Virus record (IMG/VR): IMGVR_UViG_3300037189_024306
Coordinates: 1 to 20,417 of that record
Direction: 5' to 3' (one strand)
Length of the DNA stretch: 20,417 nucleotides
DNA from: a virus
The notes below the pieces were generated by a model. It had not been told where the DNA came from. It made no database searches and saw only the letters and a list, made by a program, of their open reading frames with translations. Shown here in pieces: positions 12,201 to 15,969 of the stretch. The position numbers and the translations under genes were made by a program. How positions within the stretch are numbered: the stretch's first letter is position 1; each line of letters starts with the position of its first letter.

Positions 12201-15200
12201 GGGCAGGGCAAAAGAGCTTTTGCAAAAAGAATTTGACCTTGAACAGCAACAGCTTAATGCAGAAATGCAAGACGCTTTGTATAACGTTGATGCGCTATAC
12301 AACGGCGAAACTATGCGTCTTGGAGTTCTTGAAGAGCAATATGGATTGCTGCAAGAACAGCGAGCGGAGCAAGAAAAGCTTAACGCTCTTAATGACGCGC
12401 AGGAAAATGCTGCACGGGCAACGCTTGGTTTGTTTGACGCTCAGCAAGACCCGATTCAAGCTGCGATTGCAGCTCGCGAAGCTGCTCAAAAATTGCAAAA
12501 AGAAGAACAAAACTATCAGATGCAACAAATGGCCGAGGCTATCGACCAGGCAAAAAATAGTGTTCAATATCAGCAAACAACAACGTATTACGATGAAAAG
12601 AAAGCTACGCTTACCGCTGACCAGCAGGAGCGATCTCGCCGCCTAGAGGAACGCGCGCAGCAACTCCTTAAGGACATCCAAGAGGGAAAGATTACTGTTC
12701 AAGCAGCGCAAGAAGAGTTTATGGCAATGTTTGGCGATGCTGGCTTGCCACTCGACTCAATTCTTGAAACTGGTCAGTTCCAAGGTCAAGCACTTGCGGA
12801 TATTATGGGCACTGCATTTGCTACAAGGTTCCAAGAGCTTGGCGACATTATTTCTACCACAATGGCAGACGTTGTTAAGGCTGGTATTGCGGCGGCGGCA
12901 GCAGAAGCAAACGTTGACGCTATCGTAGAGCAGATTGACAAAATTGAAAACAAGAAAGACAAGATTAAAAAGAAAGACGTTGAGGCTGAGCGAGAAAGAT
13001 TAAAGCAAGTCCTTAACACTTCTCGCGCATCACTCCTTGAATACGCAACAAGAAAAGATGTTATTGGGACAGATGCATCGACCAAGGCTATTGGCGCTGC
13101 AAACAGCATGGAAAAATACATTCAAGATTTGCAGGCAATGGATTTTTCAAAATATGGAGATTTCCTTACCCGTGCTCAATTCGGCACAGAGTTTGATGCT
13201 ATTTATAAACTATTTGATAGCGTTTACAGCGAATTTGGTGCACTGCAAACAGTTGCTCTTACTTTGACCGACAGCTTTGACAGAAATCCAACATCGCCTG
13301 TTATTCGACCCAGAAAGCCAAAGCCAACATCTCCACCAGCTGGATATACCAACGACACAGGAGCCTGGTACGAAAGGGGCGATAATTGGGTTTGGTATGA
13401 CCTTATGGGCAACGCAATTACCTCTGTGCCAGCGCGCGCAAAGGGCGGACCAGTTGGTGCTGGCCAGTATCTCGTCGGGGAGCGTGGGCCAGAAATGCTC
13501 ACCATGTTCCCAGACGGTGGTGGCTATGTCACGCCAAACCACGAGCTTCCAAGTAGCGTTCAATCCTCTGCTGGCGCACTTAAGGCGGGCAAGCAGGGAC
13601 GATACTACGGCGGCCTGGTTGGTGTAACTGGTCGAGCTGACGGCGGCTACGTCGGTATAAATCGAGACCCCTGGAACTATGACGCCCCATCAGAAAGCTT
13701 CACAAGAAGCCTGGGCTTCATTGGCGACCCTATGGGCTTCCAGCAGCACTCGTTCAACGATTTTATGAATAGCCAGATCAACACAAAGACTCAGAAGAAT
13801 GAACTAGCTCGTAGGTTCCCAAAGCTATACGCTCGCTATGTAGCAGGCAATATTCGCAGTAACGGGCCAAGGGGTTGGAGCCCAGTCAGGGGTCGAGCCG
13901 ATGGCGGATATCTTGGGGGATGGGATTCTTGGGATAGGCCACAGCCAACCGAGACGCCAATTCCGGACACAACGGGTGGCCACGGAATAGATAGCTGGGG
14001 CGCGCCAATCGCAGACGAAAATCTTGTTAAGGGCATCCCCTCGGGAAGGGTTCATTTCCTCGGCGACCTAGACCCTATTCAAAAAATTTGGAACAAACTT
14101 GGCCCAAACAGTGGGAAGGTTGGCGGAAGCGGAAATAAAATTCGTTTTGACTGGGGCGACGTAATTATCTCAGATGATTACGCAAGGACCGGTCAGACGG
14201 TTGACCTAGCAGCCCTATCGGAAGCTGCAAGGTTAAGCCTTGCCGCAGCGCCGGAAAACATGTTTGACCCAAGCGATAGAACAAAAAGAGTCACAATCGT
14301 TGTTGTGCCAGATTTAGGGGATGGGGTAGTGGGTCGAGTAAAATACCCGACCGGACCAAGAAAAAACCACATTTACCTTAGCCCTCAGGGGACCAGCTCT
14401 CAGGGTCAATCATGGGATTTTAACAAGCGAGGAGATGCCAACACTAGCGGGTATTTAGAAACAATTGCCCACGAAACCGGCCATTTAGTTCATTCAAGAA
14501 AACACGGGACGCCGCTACTCAGGGGGCGAGGAATCTTTTCTCCGCTTGTTAGCTTGTTGAGCCTTGGAACACAGGGCGGCATAGGCTTGCCTATGGGAAT
14601 CATAGAGAGAGTTGAAAAGAAAAATCCAACCCTAGCGTTAGCGCTGGCAAAGATGTTCCGACTTCCCGGGCTTGCGGTAAATACTCAGGGCCGGCTTGCT
14701 GACCTGAATAGGGACGCTTTTGTGCGGTCGGCGGCGGACCAAGGCAGAGATGTTCTAAATTGGGCAGAGTTTTCTGGAAAGAGTCCTGCTGTAAGTTTCT
14801 ATGGAATGGGTTCGCCAGCAGAAAATTACGCAGATTCATTTAAGTATCACGTATTGGATCAAGCTCCGGGGAGGCATGGGGAAACCCTTGGGGAATCCCT
14901 TCTTGGTTCCGAGCCCCGCCTGGACGAACCAAGATTCAAGTCTGGAACCGGATGGGATCAGGTTCAAATAAATGACCCAGAAGCACAATATAAAAAAGAT
15001 TTGCTGGAATGGAGAAAAAGAAGAGCCGTTGCCGGAACTTCTAAAATCTTAGCAGTAAGAGAGGGATGGCAAAACATTCACGACAGCATAAACAGAAAGT
15101 CAACTTTCTCCGTTGACGGAAAAGACGCTGCGTATAGGGATGTGGCTGGCGGACAGCGGCCCGATTCCTTTACGCCAACCTATAGGTCTAGCTCGGGATC

Positions 15201-15969
15201 TAGCGCAATAGGCGCTGGGTTGCAAGTTTTTGACAAAAATATGAACACAAAGAAAGGCAACGTCATTGCTTCTATTGCTGCTGATATTGGCCAAATGGCA
15301 GCATCTGGCCAGTGGGATTTTGGCAGACTTATCTTTAACAGAATCTTTGATTTGCTTGGCGCGATACCAATAATTGGCGGCAAGCTTTCGATGATTGCTG
15401 GTCTTGCTACAACGCTACTTAGCGGTGGCGACGTTGGCCGAGCCGGAGTCGGCATGATTGGCTCTTTGCTTGGCGAATTCCTTGGGTCCATGGCGCTTGC
15501 CCCAATTGGCATGCCGTGGCTTGGCGGATTTGTAGGCAGCATGATTGGCGGCTTCTTGGCTGACGCGATTTATACTAATATTATAAATCCAGCTGCAGCC
15601 TCAAAGCCAAACGTAATGGTTGGCGGCGGCAAATATGGTGTATATAACCCTGGTCCGAACATGCCGTTTGCACCAGGGCGGGCTTTTGGTGGGTCAATTG
15701 GCAAGAACATGCCATACCTTGTTGGTGAGCGTGGGCCAGAGCTCATGATCCCTGACAGCAGTGGCTACATGTTGCCAAATACTGGCTTGCGGGCGTTGCA
15801 GGCTCCAGGGGACTTGCGAATGGCTGGCGGAGGCGCGACAATCAATGCGTCCGTCACCATTAACAACCCTGTTGTGTCGGATGCCGCAGATATTGATAAA
15901 CTTGCCGAGAAGGTAAGTTCGGCACAGGTACGCACCCTCCGTGCGGCAGGCTTCATGAGGCCAAGTTGA
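1..15969 (+). CDS. Giant multidomain tape measure protein with embedded effector-like enzyme domains (5' partial)
   Basis: The frame is open from the first base to the TGA at 15967-15969, giving at least 5,322 residues. The first possible start is TTG at 10 and the first ATG is at 34, but neither has a convincing ribosome-binding site, so the true start probably lies upstream. Tape measure proteins set tail length, line the tail lumen and leave the virion during DNA ejection. The identity rests on a tape-measure N-terminal-type core (residues ~2845-3057), hydrophobic helices (~3175-3317 and ~3669-3757), a coiled coil (~4026-4340), GERGPE motifs at 4490-4495 and 5239-5244, and the C-terminal end. 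Unusually, residues 90-2370 carry HicA-like, kinase, GNAT, metallopeptidase, kinase and metallopeptidase domains separated by a repeated basic heptapeptide. Known tape measures are mostly about 700-2,500 residues. The stop overlaps the next gene's ATG. The tape-measure identity is firm; individual enzyme calls are motif-based. Confidence 0.9.
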   Translation, partial: TNALAAQERQAMRTADAMARAAMSQNRTGAMAFRNAGRSGSGSFGRGGSGTGAAGTRGARSSLDDSGAAARSIPSIASISRAALGLELSKRSGMRKAGISSRNRQRGTPLAASDRSLIGLPSEKALDYRLSSRELGRYLSRLIASETGDVSYPSEPLDLRNFAFRGNRFGPPRPKRRSGRYGAQQADLDLFEKAIERQDISLLESAIRAPQGRMREDIRRLPNYLQTLIQQARMDRRRSSRFFPQSQPGKPMSVHVPGRGLMEFSKKSGRGGSGGNKDIDRIVGQILGQGWKFEKRKGGHNAVVAPSGQKVFYPSSASDRRALQNFISELRKKGAIVDGRGYGGKEGKGGPREMSRRSGGRSVAETAFGFVPDRRILEAMRRGDMSFGQEIGAQRLNTKRLSTTVSMGTGRNRVRGTAIAMFPENDRGLRGQSGREVGRNLGQGDRKTKRTKLSPYSPMAEKVYEVLGGMLGAPTPAVVRRRLTPLEQQLATGGRLPQVGSSAKTNIGATRRVASGRFENPQVRQRRPLSRNAWMIPWLDDFEPMKRVLRGHPQFDDEVRTQATRQLGSTRDMRRIMLLDQILGQTDRHGSNMMVGKGRSGKRRILGIDNEHAFSMGGLNRPISDLNRQLNNTPQFSSFSARYMPRDVPQGSSTLLPWMTNKGGSGLARIKLTKQEQDASAREAKVLRGILGGKRSMKIVEESFLTAGYSKRDTDRYMETLRTRLEAAAITREAEASSGHSDAGDYRQMLQMSRRSGAQRRLAARTRATGRGVMLPQDLRSGDFAELPRPIRLLGEMLQSKDRGRRARPIEMDDETRVSLVSGKEIIPGRASRGSKPLIPQNLAGRSPEQIFAEALVASHNAGVRVREIAPDPDRLIKAQLRAMGVGDPYDVGGKRITSRSDQMAAARAYQLLRRQRLGMGSIASLAPGSVNASSWLMQMGGDQGSRQDLLGGALDEMSGFDAFRELSAGTAGARRDRRAGQSGNRRIGLKGGFIATVPNRFHVPGMGDAAGLRNFVVGAMTHRMPGTHEQGKLGALAGLGAPGVGTSLMAHELRRHARAIMEARRRYPAALAAKYGVSVDDLAGLNMGGRTAAGLSLKASNSGMGLYEALGFEFSDPNNMENRFMSMGGDKVVDMYGRIRAEIKRVEARLAEQGIAYSPMEFARKSGSKSYPMQEKLVRRMGPGDPNYLGQTAFRLGEEDLLGPFTRGTRFYPQNETYVAGPRKGQPIPRPAGHRGIPYYQVVTPSGLRIDNVPADAHRGRLQEIIATVESFYKKYPEQMQELAGPRSTGIRFSYAKLHGGATGTASIGSGPVNLMDYLLTPDSTHDKTGYYHDYYNSKNPRFAGKEGLAGRANSIHGIFAHELGHVMAVDKYQEAMKQKGIGFYGYKPYDEFVHGSRRDGMGRGVRGFHYDYKKGMAQMAALANVEETTGGRLKPEDFYLPGEMDGKGNVNGGVYSGFFHPGSKKQKTMYGSNKLDFMPDDATEQIQMRKIGEMMLMGKQGPLASVLPKQYKNIDEAMQALWKIGGYGSIRGRMHVGSEWMSQMFAKWSSRAWGAPDAALGGHPNVDAKNKLGYRVARILARNNQWAEYSKRSGGIGGMLGGLFGKGRPNIMQQITGGQTYGMTLQDLLGGDITGMGSHSIGHWSGGSGKEILNLKTMAGEIRQVLAQPIGGDASQGGRFPNKAMEILAGLLGVETPTILERSIGGRRMAIQPMAPGETAIDFINRLSAPPSTRVPVWEDDQIIGHFSRPLGSGSVDPALAQQPWLASRGGRRMQILDHLAQTYDRHGLNYLLNLVDPKGGVGSPGNYRVTAIDHDLALRPPGKGGRRVIGGGAGPIGVPGQFQEHQIKLAREEAATLAGIVTRRKVIEPQLLEALRAGGYSEQEALATVDAIFRRAREAFRSRMAESRGAAHPSGWELSRRSGGVGMNGLTNPFAQYSKRSGGAATGTPYTSLQTAFEQVTLTAIKNLKVSLAGQKMNPQLFRRSIESFQKTILDAATGQGEFAGGSMQKALKGIAPKARKSLMGMFSGILKDIEDTGTAAFGRGDLKGIPLRKVLFSMLGQVPSVYAPDIAQIAANPALQKKRPSGQRDRIPSIRTIQYGESNLATLGGVGIAPGMRLAGSATLASHLTDQGYDPKAYGNLAGILTDMAQKYFPSGIRGGGLSFGHPLANAGAWAYYEPQRPGYNVQNPGQITMDLGGAGKGGVVTIGKAMATMAHEITHAMVDASEMEIAKLSVGVTDQTQLQKIRKEVEARRGVPSADKYRAYSGISGEYMFVPKGKQIGAKTIPLGTPDNPEGFSYFDLPKGSITESEYKKLNPKARAAYEKAYVTAAQAAAIDPNAQGQHINVPGHFGPQVRILEDAQAGLAEYAQMLAASTRVLQPGETQKSLMLSTRQMNAGARANATDIGAVMPGVAGIANPYQGGLLKAMDLSETLGGKLRPIAEFAARIQRNMAGQMVSAQAAGGLDARDLGGMFAKALGTAIEATPKTQRASVLEAIRPDRILDAAVVLDSIGRAKNIPALTRMLANATGATGAAIVSHGVVASDLNTAGDVQAVAEAMGKKRGKKPAEPPQPAGPVQPSPQVAAIAPKGYDLLTQLTEILSLGVVGGGKENITLRNQVRAQAGLPNRPLAGTQLAASSLTGSAIAALAAQYPELLPFVREYRPDHPLLGAQPGTKVPATKRGRRGGPVGPTVSGSTGVQPYADTASNDYYQNIADSIFASRVEDAFKMFGGSGGFGYNARGLGNRMNVLRDVMPEDQLQGGIDKLKQFGSTMKDAFLNSKPVVGLLQDFDDAMLRAADGSLDFSKSLDAATASSGGLVNQLKETVKLAVAFVLTQNAANAIYRSISHLSSGFIQFNQALEDAKVGFSTLFYNAGDSMGVAEGRATGMIERLKEFANVTPFYFTQLQEAAVRMQAFGLDIGQVLQRDPNTGELVGYIKNIGDAVAALGGGDEKIMRITYALGQMNSAGRVYQNDMMQLANAGIAGYEILAEALINELEAKGKDMTNDDKKILNDLYTNRVEAIRKLTTSGRISGKASAAAILSGLGEKYGGGMERLSKTMTGALSTVSDMSQSLVATMTGPLYNAIRDLVVQFAGVLQDPKTSAMFVEMGQKLHGFAATIKEAIPATIATIVNAFTYLGGIIAKVFGGSGTKSAIDLLRSGLQTVGDLLSNNVVRAALLASVALKAMMSVVSANPLVATVGVVLAALGALRQAYETNFLGFADTVDNAMAPLQKMGPDIAESIIPALKELIAAAAQVIGGGLVIALKAALPIISALAGALGGMAGILEKLAPLIGAFMGAWIVKKVAIEGMAILFTKLQNAAASAAMSAGVAGVKMGAWGKQGASYYSQRIPVRQTEVQTPFGPMNVWQSAAPEQGAGAVMGSAPGVKIGDAEKARGVMPQPFQKVYTVPEHLRNIPLPYYTNPGVLSPETGGLLGLDPESGTAIGARPENMVLRTRTLGELAAMQGGGLQPEQIVHAQRAAKALTGLQQADLVTMDESGTITATEKGKKLLRDKMENARARRALENDISVQEQIKRDQEEVARIKQANKEGKKVIGYVPRGIPDYARTPAQLSPTEEVQMLQGMRSQTFGQAFDYNYTEELAKRHAQARAAGRFRTGLDGSEITNIGLTGRLRARGSATIQTIKDMFAMGGKTEMAGNVADKFSGLTMAASGLMMGFEALGSAVGINTKDLQTFSMVLMGLSIVSKAVAAAMAAISAAGGVKQALSGLVSSIGGPVGAAIAAAMAAAIFVFSEVSKHDAEAQKYRDQRKADKDRERAIKLGWSDSGLGYMAPKVIGGQAQYDLYGFSNGKTLGGNVDQAKIDEMVSQGLFKKETTALPGKFTYTPTEAGRAAGYISARGVTQAVVPTFTKAPTAVVQRVDNLMTSSTGGLLEAPPAERMGQTNADQLQTLASLGVVSEDFVTQLVKDIRAEDNRGFNAMIPLVGMAWRNPSDVLTQRYGSSYTNAIDNNMGVNTLNPEKLLGNLLSSNNVGRAILDSTGLGKYSFTGTYAKEGVPNEAIFSTSESLKLLNDSLDDASKALDEAKKKLAKLFDPFATAFDQLMGRAKELLQKEFDLEQQQLNAEMQDALYNVDALYNGETMRLGVLEEQYGLLQEQRAEQEKLNALNDAQENAARATLGLFDAQQDPIQAAIAAREAAQKLQKEEQNYQMQQMAEAIDQAKNSVQYQQTTTYYDEKKATLTADQQERSRRLEERAQQLLKDIQEGKITVQAAQEEFMAMFGDAGLPLDSILETGQFQGQALADIMGTAFATRFQELGDIISTTMADVVKAGIAAAAAEANVDAIVEQIDKIENKKDKIKKKDVEAERERLKQVLNTSRASLLEYATRKDVIGTDASTKAIGAANSMEKYIQDLQAMDFSKYGDFLTRAQFGTEFDAIYKLFDSVYSEFGALQTVALTLTDSFDRNPTSPVIRPRKPKPTSPPAGYTNDTGAWYERGDNWVWYDLMGNAITSVPARAKGGPVGAGQYLVGERGPEMLTMFPDGGGYVTPNHELPSSVQSSAGALKAGKQGRYYGGLVGVTGRADGGYVGINRDPWNYDAPSESFTRSLGFIGDPMGFQQHSFNDFMNSQINTKTQKNELARRFPKLYARYVAGNIRSNGPRGWSPVRGRADGGYLGGWDSWDRPQPTETPIPDTTGGHGIDSWGAPIADENLVKGIPSGRVHFLGDLDPIQKIWNKLGPNSGKVGGSGNKIRFDWGDVIISDDYARTGQTVDLAALSEAARLSLAAAPENMFDPSDRTKRVTIVVVPDLGDGVVGRVKYPTGPRKNHIYLSPQGTSSQGQSWDFNKRGDANTSGYLETIAHETGHLVHSRKHGTPLLRGRGIFSPLVSLLSLGTQGGIGLPMGIIERVEKKNPTLALALAKMFRLPGLAVNTQGRLADLNRDAFVRSAADQGRDVLNWAEFSGKSPAVSFYGMGSPAENYADSFKYHVLDQAPGRHGETLGESLLGSEPRLDEPRFKSGTGWDQVQINDPEAQYKKDLLEWRKRRAVAGTSKILAVREGWQNIHDSINRKSTFSVDGKDAAYRDVAGGQRPDSFTPTYRSSSGSSAIGAGLQVFDKNMNTKKGNVIASIAADIGQMAASGQWDFGRLIFNRIFDLLGAIPIIGGKLSMIAGLATTLLSGGDVGRAGVGMIGSLLGEFLGSMALAPIGMPWLGGFVGSMIGGFLADAIYTNIINPAAASKPNVMVGGGKYGVYNPGPNMPFAPGRAFGGSIGKNMPYLVGERGPELMIPDSSGYMLPNTGLRALQAPGDLRMAGGGATINASVTINNPVVSDAADIDKLAEKVSSAQVRTLRAAGFMRPS
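280..786 (+). other. Uncharacterised module 1 of the tape measure protein
   Basis: This module (residues ~91-259) lies between the first and second heptapeptide motifs. It is Arg-rich and mostly predicted helical. It has a central Pro/Arg stretch with PKRRSG (520-537) and a helical part around residues 180-240 with many acidic and basic residues. I recognise no family or catalytic motif. Its placement between two border motifs, as for the recognisable enzyme modules, suggests a separate folded domain. Confidence 0.4.
829..1017 (+). other. HicA-like mRNA interferase domain inside the tape measure protein
   Basis: Residues ~274-337 match the HicA (YcfA) pattern in order. There is an N-terminal helix, then GW at the first strand (GQGWKFEKRKGGH), a central histidine (H297) in the Lys-Gly-Gly-His position where HicA has Gly-Ser-His, a Pro-x-Gly hairpin (APSGQKVFYP), and a C-terminal helix ending in Lys-Lys-Gly-Ala-Ile. 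HicA toxins are ~60-80-residue double-stranded-RNA-binding-fold ribonucleases that cleave mRNA and use this histidine; they are normally neutralised by HicB. No HicB-like gene is visible in the window. The domain is bounded by the EFSKKSG and EMSRRSG motifs with a Gly/Ser linker in front. Family assignment is fairly good; activity is inferred. Confidence 0.7.
1078..2250 (+). other. Kinase-like domain 1 (PI3/4-kinase / HipA / Fam20-like fold)
   Basis: The module covers residues ~357-747. The key signature is QTDRHGSN (DRHxxN at 584-589) followed by GIDNEHAF with D606. This is the catalytic-loop and metal-binding pair seen in PI3/PI4-kinase-like and HipA- or Fam20-type kinases. Upstream, a helix with Glu (MAEKVYEVLGGMLGAPTP, residues 456-473) fits the N-lobe helix whose Glu pairs with the ATP-binding Lys. 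The C-terminal part has two helical blocks, the second containing AGYSKRDTD. The same ordered blocks recur in kinase-like domain 2, so the two are paralogous modules. The substrate (protein, lipid or small molecule) cannot be told from the sequence. Confidence 0.65.
2272..2961 (+). other. Uncharacterised region preceding the GNAT domain
   Basis: Residues ~755-984 follow the QMSRRSG motif. The first part is Arg-rich, the middle has alternating strands and helices (for example residues ~838-860 with repeated Ala/Val/Arg), and the end is Gly-rich and charged. I see no catalytic signature. It may be an N-terminal extension of the GNAT module, since no border motif separates the two, or an independent domain too diverged to recognise. 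Confidence 0.35.
2962..3343 (+). other. GNAT-type acetyltransferase domain
   Basis: Residues ~985-1112 show the hallmarks of GCN5-related N-acetyltransferases. A strand ending near residue 1037 leads into the acetyl-CoA pyrophosphate-binding loop GAPGVGTSLMAHEL (1038-1051, equivalent to the [QR]xxGxG/A motif) and its following helix. A later block ends in GLYEALGFEF (1103-1112), the typical 'lYeklGF' element of motif B. About 50 residues between the two, including a Val-Ser-Val-Asp-Asp-Leu element, are an insertion compared with compact GNATs. The HELRRH string at 1049-1054 belongs to the CoA-loop helix and is not a metallopeptidase site. Such enzymes acetylate amines on small molecules, tRNA-bound amino acids or proteins; the target here is unknown. 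Confidence 0.6.
3505..4767 (+). other. Zinc metallopeptidase-like domain 1 (HELGH)
   Basis: Residues ~1166-1586 lie between the EFARKSG and EYSKRSG motifs. The active-site helix IFAHELGHVMA has the HExxH zinc-binding motif at 1360-1364, with E1361 as candidate catalytic base. A later helix, GSEWMSQMFAKW, supplies a candidate third ligand E1538, matching the '[SP]-E-x-x-[AS]-x-x-F' element of many phage and mobile-element zincins. The interval between the two (about 175 residues) is long and contains many Gly, Tyr and Lys residues. The region upstream of HExxH is strand-rich with a DYYNSKNP element. The target could be host cell wall, host proteins or the phage polyprotein itself; the sequence does not decide this. 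Confidence 0.65.
4789..5757 (+). other. Kinase-like domain 2, paralogous to domain 1
   Basis: Residues ~1594-1916 repeat the block order of kinase-like domain 1. There is a Glu-containing helix FPNKAMEILAGLLGVETP (1679-1696), a catalytic loop YDRHGLN (DRHxxN at 1784-1789), and AIDHDLAL with D1813 as metal ligand. Two C-terminal helical blocks follow, with AGGYSEQEA in the position of AGYSKRDTD in domain 1. It is shorter than domain 1 upstream of the N-lobe helix. A Gly/Ser-rich segment with a Lys (GGSGKEILNLK, ~1647-1657) could be the nucleotide-binding loop. All key residues are present, so it is not an obviously dead copy. The substrate is unknown. Confidence 0.65.
5836..7146 (+). other. 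Zinc metallopeptidase-like domain 2 (HEITH)
   Basis: Residues ~1943-2380 follow the closely spaced ELSRRSG and QYSKRSG motifs. The first ~130 residues are amphipathic helices. The catalytic helix MATMAHEITHAMVDA carries HExxH at 2217-2221. A helix with GLAEYAQMLA (E2368) is a candidate for the third zinc ligand. The strand before HExxH (QITMDLGGAG...VVTIG) fits the edge strand of zincins. The flanks share little with metallopeptidase-like domains 1 and 3 beyond the two motifs, so the three may have been acquired separately. The target is unknown. Confidence 0.6.
7147..8142 (+). other. Helical and proline-rich linker between effector-like and structural halves
   Basis: Residues ~2380-2711 are mostly Ala/Leu/Gly-rich helices without catalytic motifs. 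They include a Lys/Pro-rich stretch at 7696-7758 (GKKRGKKPAEPPQPAGP and onward) and a basic Gly/Pro-rich stretch around 8038-8100 with KRGRRGG. These look flexible and could separate the enzyme-bearing N-terminal half from the tape-measure body. There is also a tandem nine-base repeat (ACTGGCGCC twice, 7597-7614), which I take as chance within Gly/Ala-rich coding sequence. Confidence 0.45.
8539..9180 (+). other. Tape measure N-terminal-type core domain
   Basis: Residues ~2844-3057 carry the conserved core of many tape measure proteins (the type described by TIGR02675 and related Pfam tape-measure families). It contains a helix with FNQALEDAKVGFSTLF and an Asn-Val-Thr-Pro-Phe element. The diagnostic ALGQMNSAGRVYQNDMMQLA stretch (2961-2980) is followed by Asn-Ala-Gly-Ile. 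This is the strongest single evidence that the giant protein is a tape measure and not an unrelated multidomain toxin. In ordinary tape measures this domain lies near the N-terminus; here ~2,840 residues precede it. Confidence 0.8.
9526..9960 (+). other. Hydrophobic helices of the tape measure (first group)
   Basis: Residues ~3173-3317 contain several long hydrophobic stretches, including one around 3178-3215 and two around 3258-3317 (for example VIGGGLVIALKAALPIISAL and IGAFMGAWIVKKVAIEGMAI). Such segments are usual in tape measure proteins. In some phages they are thought to insert into the host inner membrane during ejection. Confidence 0.7.
10018..10980 (+). other. Charged insert with winged-helix-like patch between hydrophobic groups
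   Basis: Residues ~3337-3657 interrupt the hydrophobic part of the tape measure with Pro-rich and then strongly charged sequence. Around 3484-3515, ALTGLQQADLVTMDESGTI then TATEKGKKLL resembles the 'Leu-x-x-x-Gly-Leu-Val ... Leu-T-x-x-Gly' end of winged helix-turn-helix domains, where a wing hairpin is followed by Thr-x-Lys-Gly. A helical charged stretch follows (10588-10668). There is no clear upstream recognition helix, so DNA binding is only a possibility. Confidence 0.35.
11010..11280 (+). other. Hydrophobic helices of the tape measure (second group)
   Basis: Residues ~3668-3757 hold at least three hydrophobic, Ala/Gly/Met-rich segments. These include FSMVLMGLSIVSKAVAAAMA and a terminal one around IGGPVGAAIAAAMAAAIFVF. 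They end in charged sequence from 11280. Their small-residue-rich makeup is like the transmembrane-like parts of other tape measure proteins. Confidence 0.7.
12085..13050 (+). other. Long coiled-coil region of the tape measure
   Basis: Residues ~4026-4347 are rich in Gln, Glu, Lys, Ala and Leu with heptad-like spacing. The densest part is 12085-12760 (for example EEQYGLLQEQRAEQEKLNAL), and a second Lys/Glu block lies at 12931-13020. Extended helices like this line the tail tube and are the length-setting element in tape measures. A +1-frame open stretch at 12137-12646 is a by-product of the A-rich codons. Confidence 0.75.
13435..13551 (+). repeat. Tape-measure C-terminal module, copy 1 (GERGPE)
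   Basis: Residues ~4476-4514 read as a Gly-Gly-Pro-Val-Gly turn, then QYLVGERGPEMLTMFPDGGG and a Tyr-Val-Thr-Pro-Asn end. This is the 'G-E-R-G-P-E-[LM]' module commonly found near the C-terminus of tape measure proteins. Copy 2 lies ~2.2 kb downstream (15676-15786). GRADGGY turns at 13630-13650 and 13891-13911 follow copy 1 and resemble the GRAFGGS turn that opens copy 2. Confidence 0.75.
13912..15060 (+). other. Zinc metallopeptidase-like domain 3 (HETGH) inserted near the C-terminus
   Basis: Residues ~4635-5017 contain a zincin core. There is a strand-rich part with a surface-strand VTIVVVPDL and an I-Y-L edge strand, then the helix YLETIAHETGHLVHS with HExxH at 4821-4825 and candidate catalytic E4822. 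A later SPAENYADSFKYHV carries candidate third ligand E4938. This matches the 'P-[AS]-E-x-[FY]-A-[DE]-x-F' element of many phage zincins. It sits between the two GERGPE modules, unlike the N-terminal metallopeptidases, and has no SKRSG-type border motif. A peptidoglycan or protein target is possible. Confidence 0.65.
15343..15585 (+). other. C-terminal hydrophobic block of the tape measure
   Basis: Residues ~5112-5192 are Gly/Ala/Leu/Ile/Met-rich, for example IPIIGGKLSMIAGLATTLLS and a later MIGSLLGEFLGSMALAPIGM. They look like two to three membrane-compatible segments between metallopeptidase-like domain 3 and the last GERGPE module. Glycine-zipper spacing (GxxxG-type) is visible in the second half. 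Confidence 0.6.
15676..15786 (+). repeat. Tape-measure C-terminal module, copy 2 (GERGPE)
   Basis: Residues ~5223-5259 read GRAFGGSIG then MPYLVGERGPELMIPDSSG and a Tyr-Met-Leu-Pro-Asn end. This parallels copy 1 at 13435-13551 block for block. The protein then finishes with a Thr-Ile-Asn-x-Ser-Val-Thr-Ile-Asn-Asn-Pro strand and an Ala-Asp-Ile-Asp-Lys-Leu helix, the usual last element of tape measures. Two copies with a metallopeptidase-like domain between them suggest duplication or insertion at this end. Confidence 0.75.
15957..15960 (+). promoter_or_regulatory. Shine-Dalgarno of the downstream tail gene
   Basis: GAGG lies 8 bases before the ATG at 15969, within the last codons of the tape measure gene. 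Together with the TGATG stop/start overlap it supports this ATG as the start of gene 2 and suggests translational coupling between the two genes. Confidence 0.7.

Noticed and set aside
12137-12646. 169-codon plus-strand open frame in another phase
   Set aside because: Lys/Leu/Asn-rich product arises from the A-rich codons of the coiled coil; no start signal or domain.
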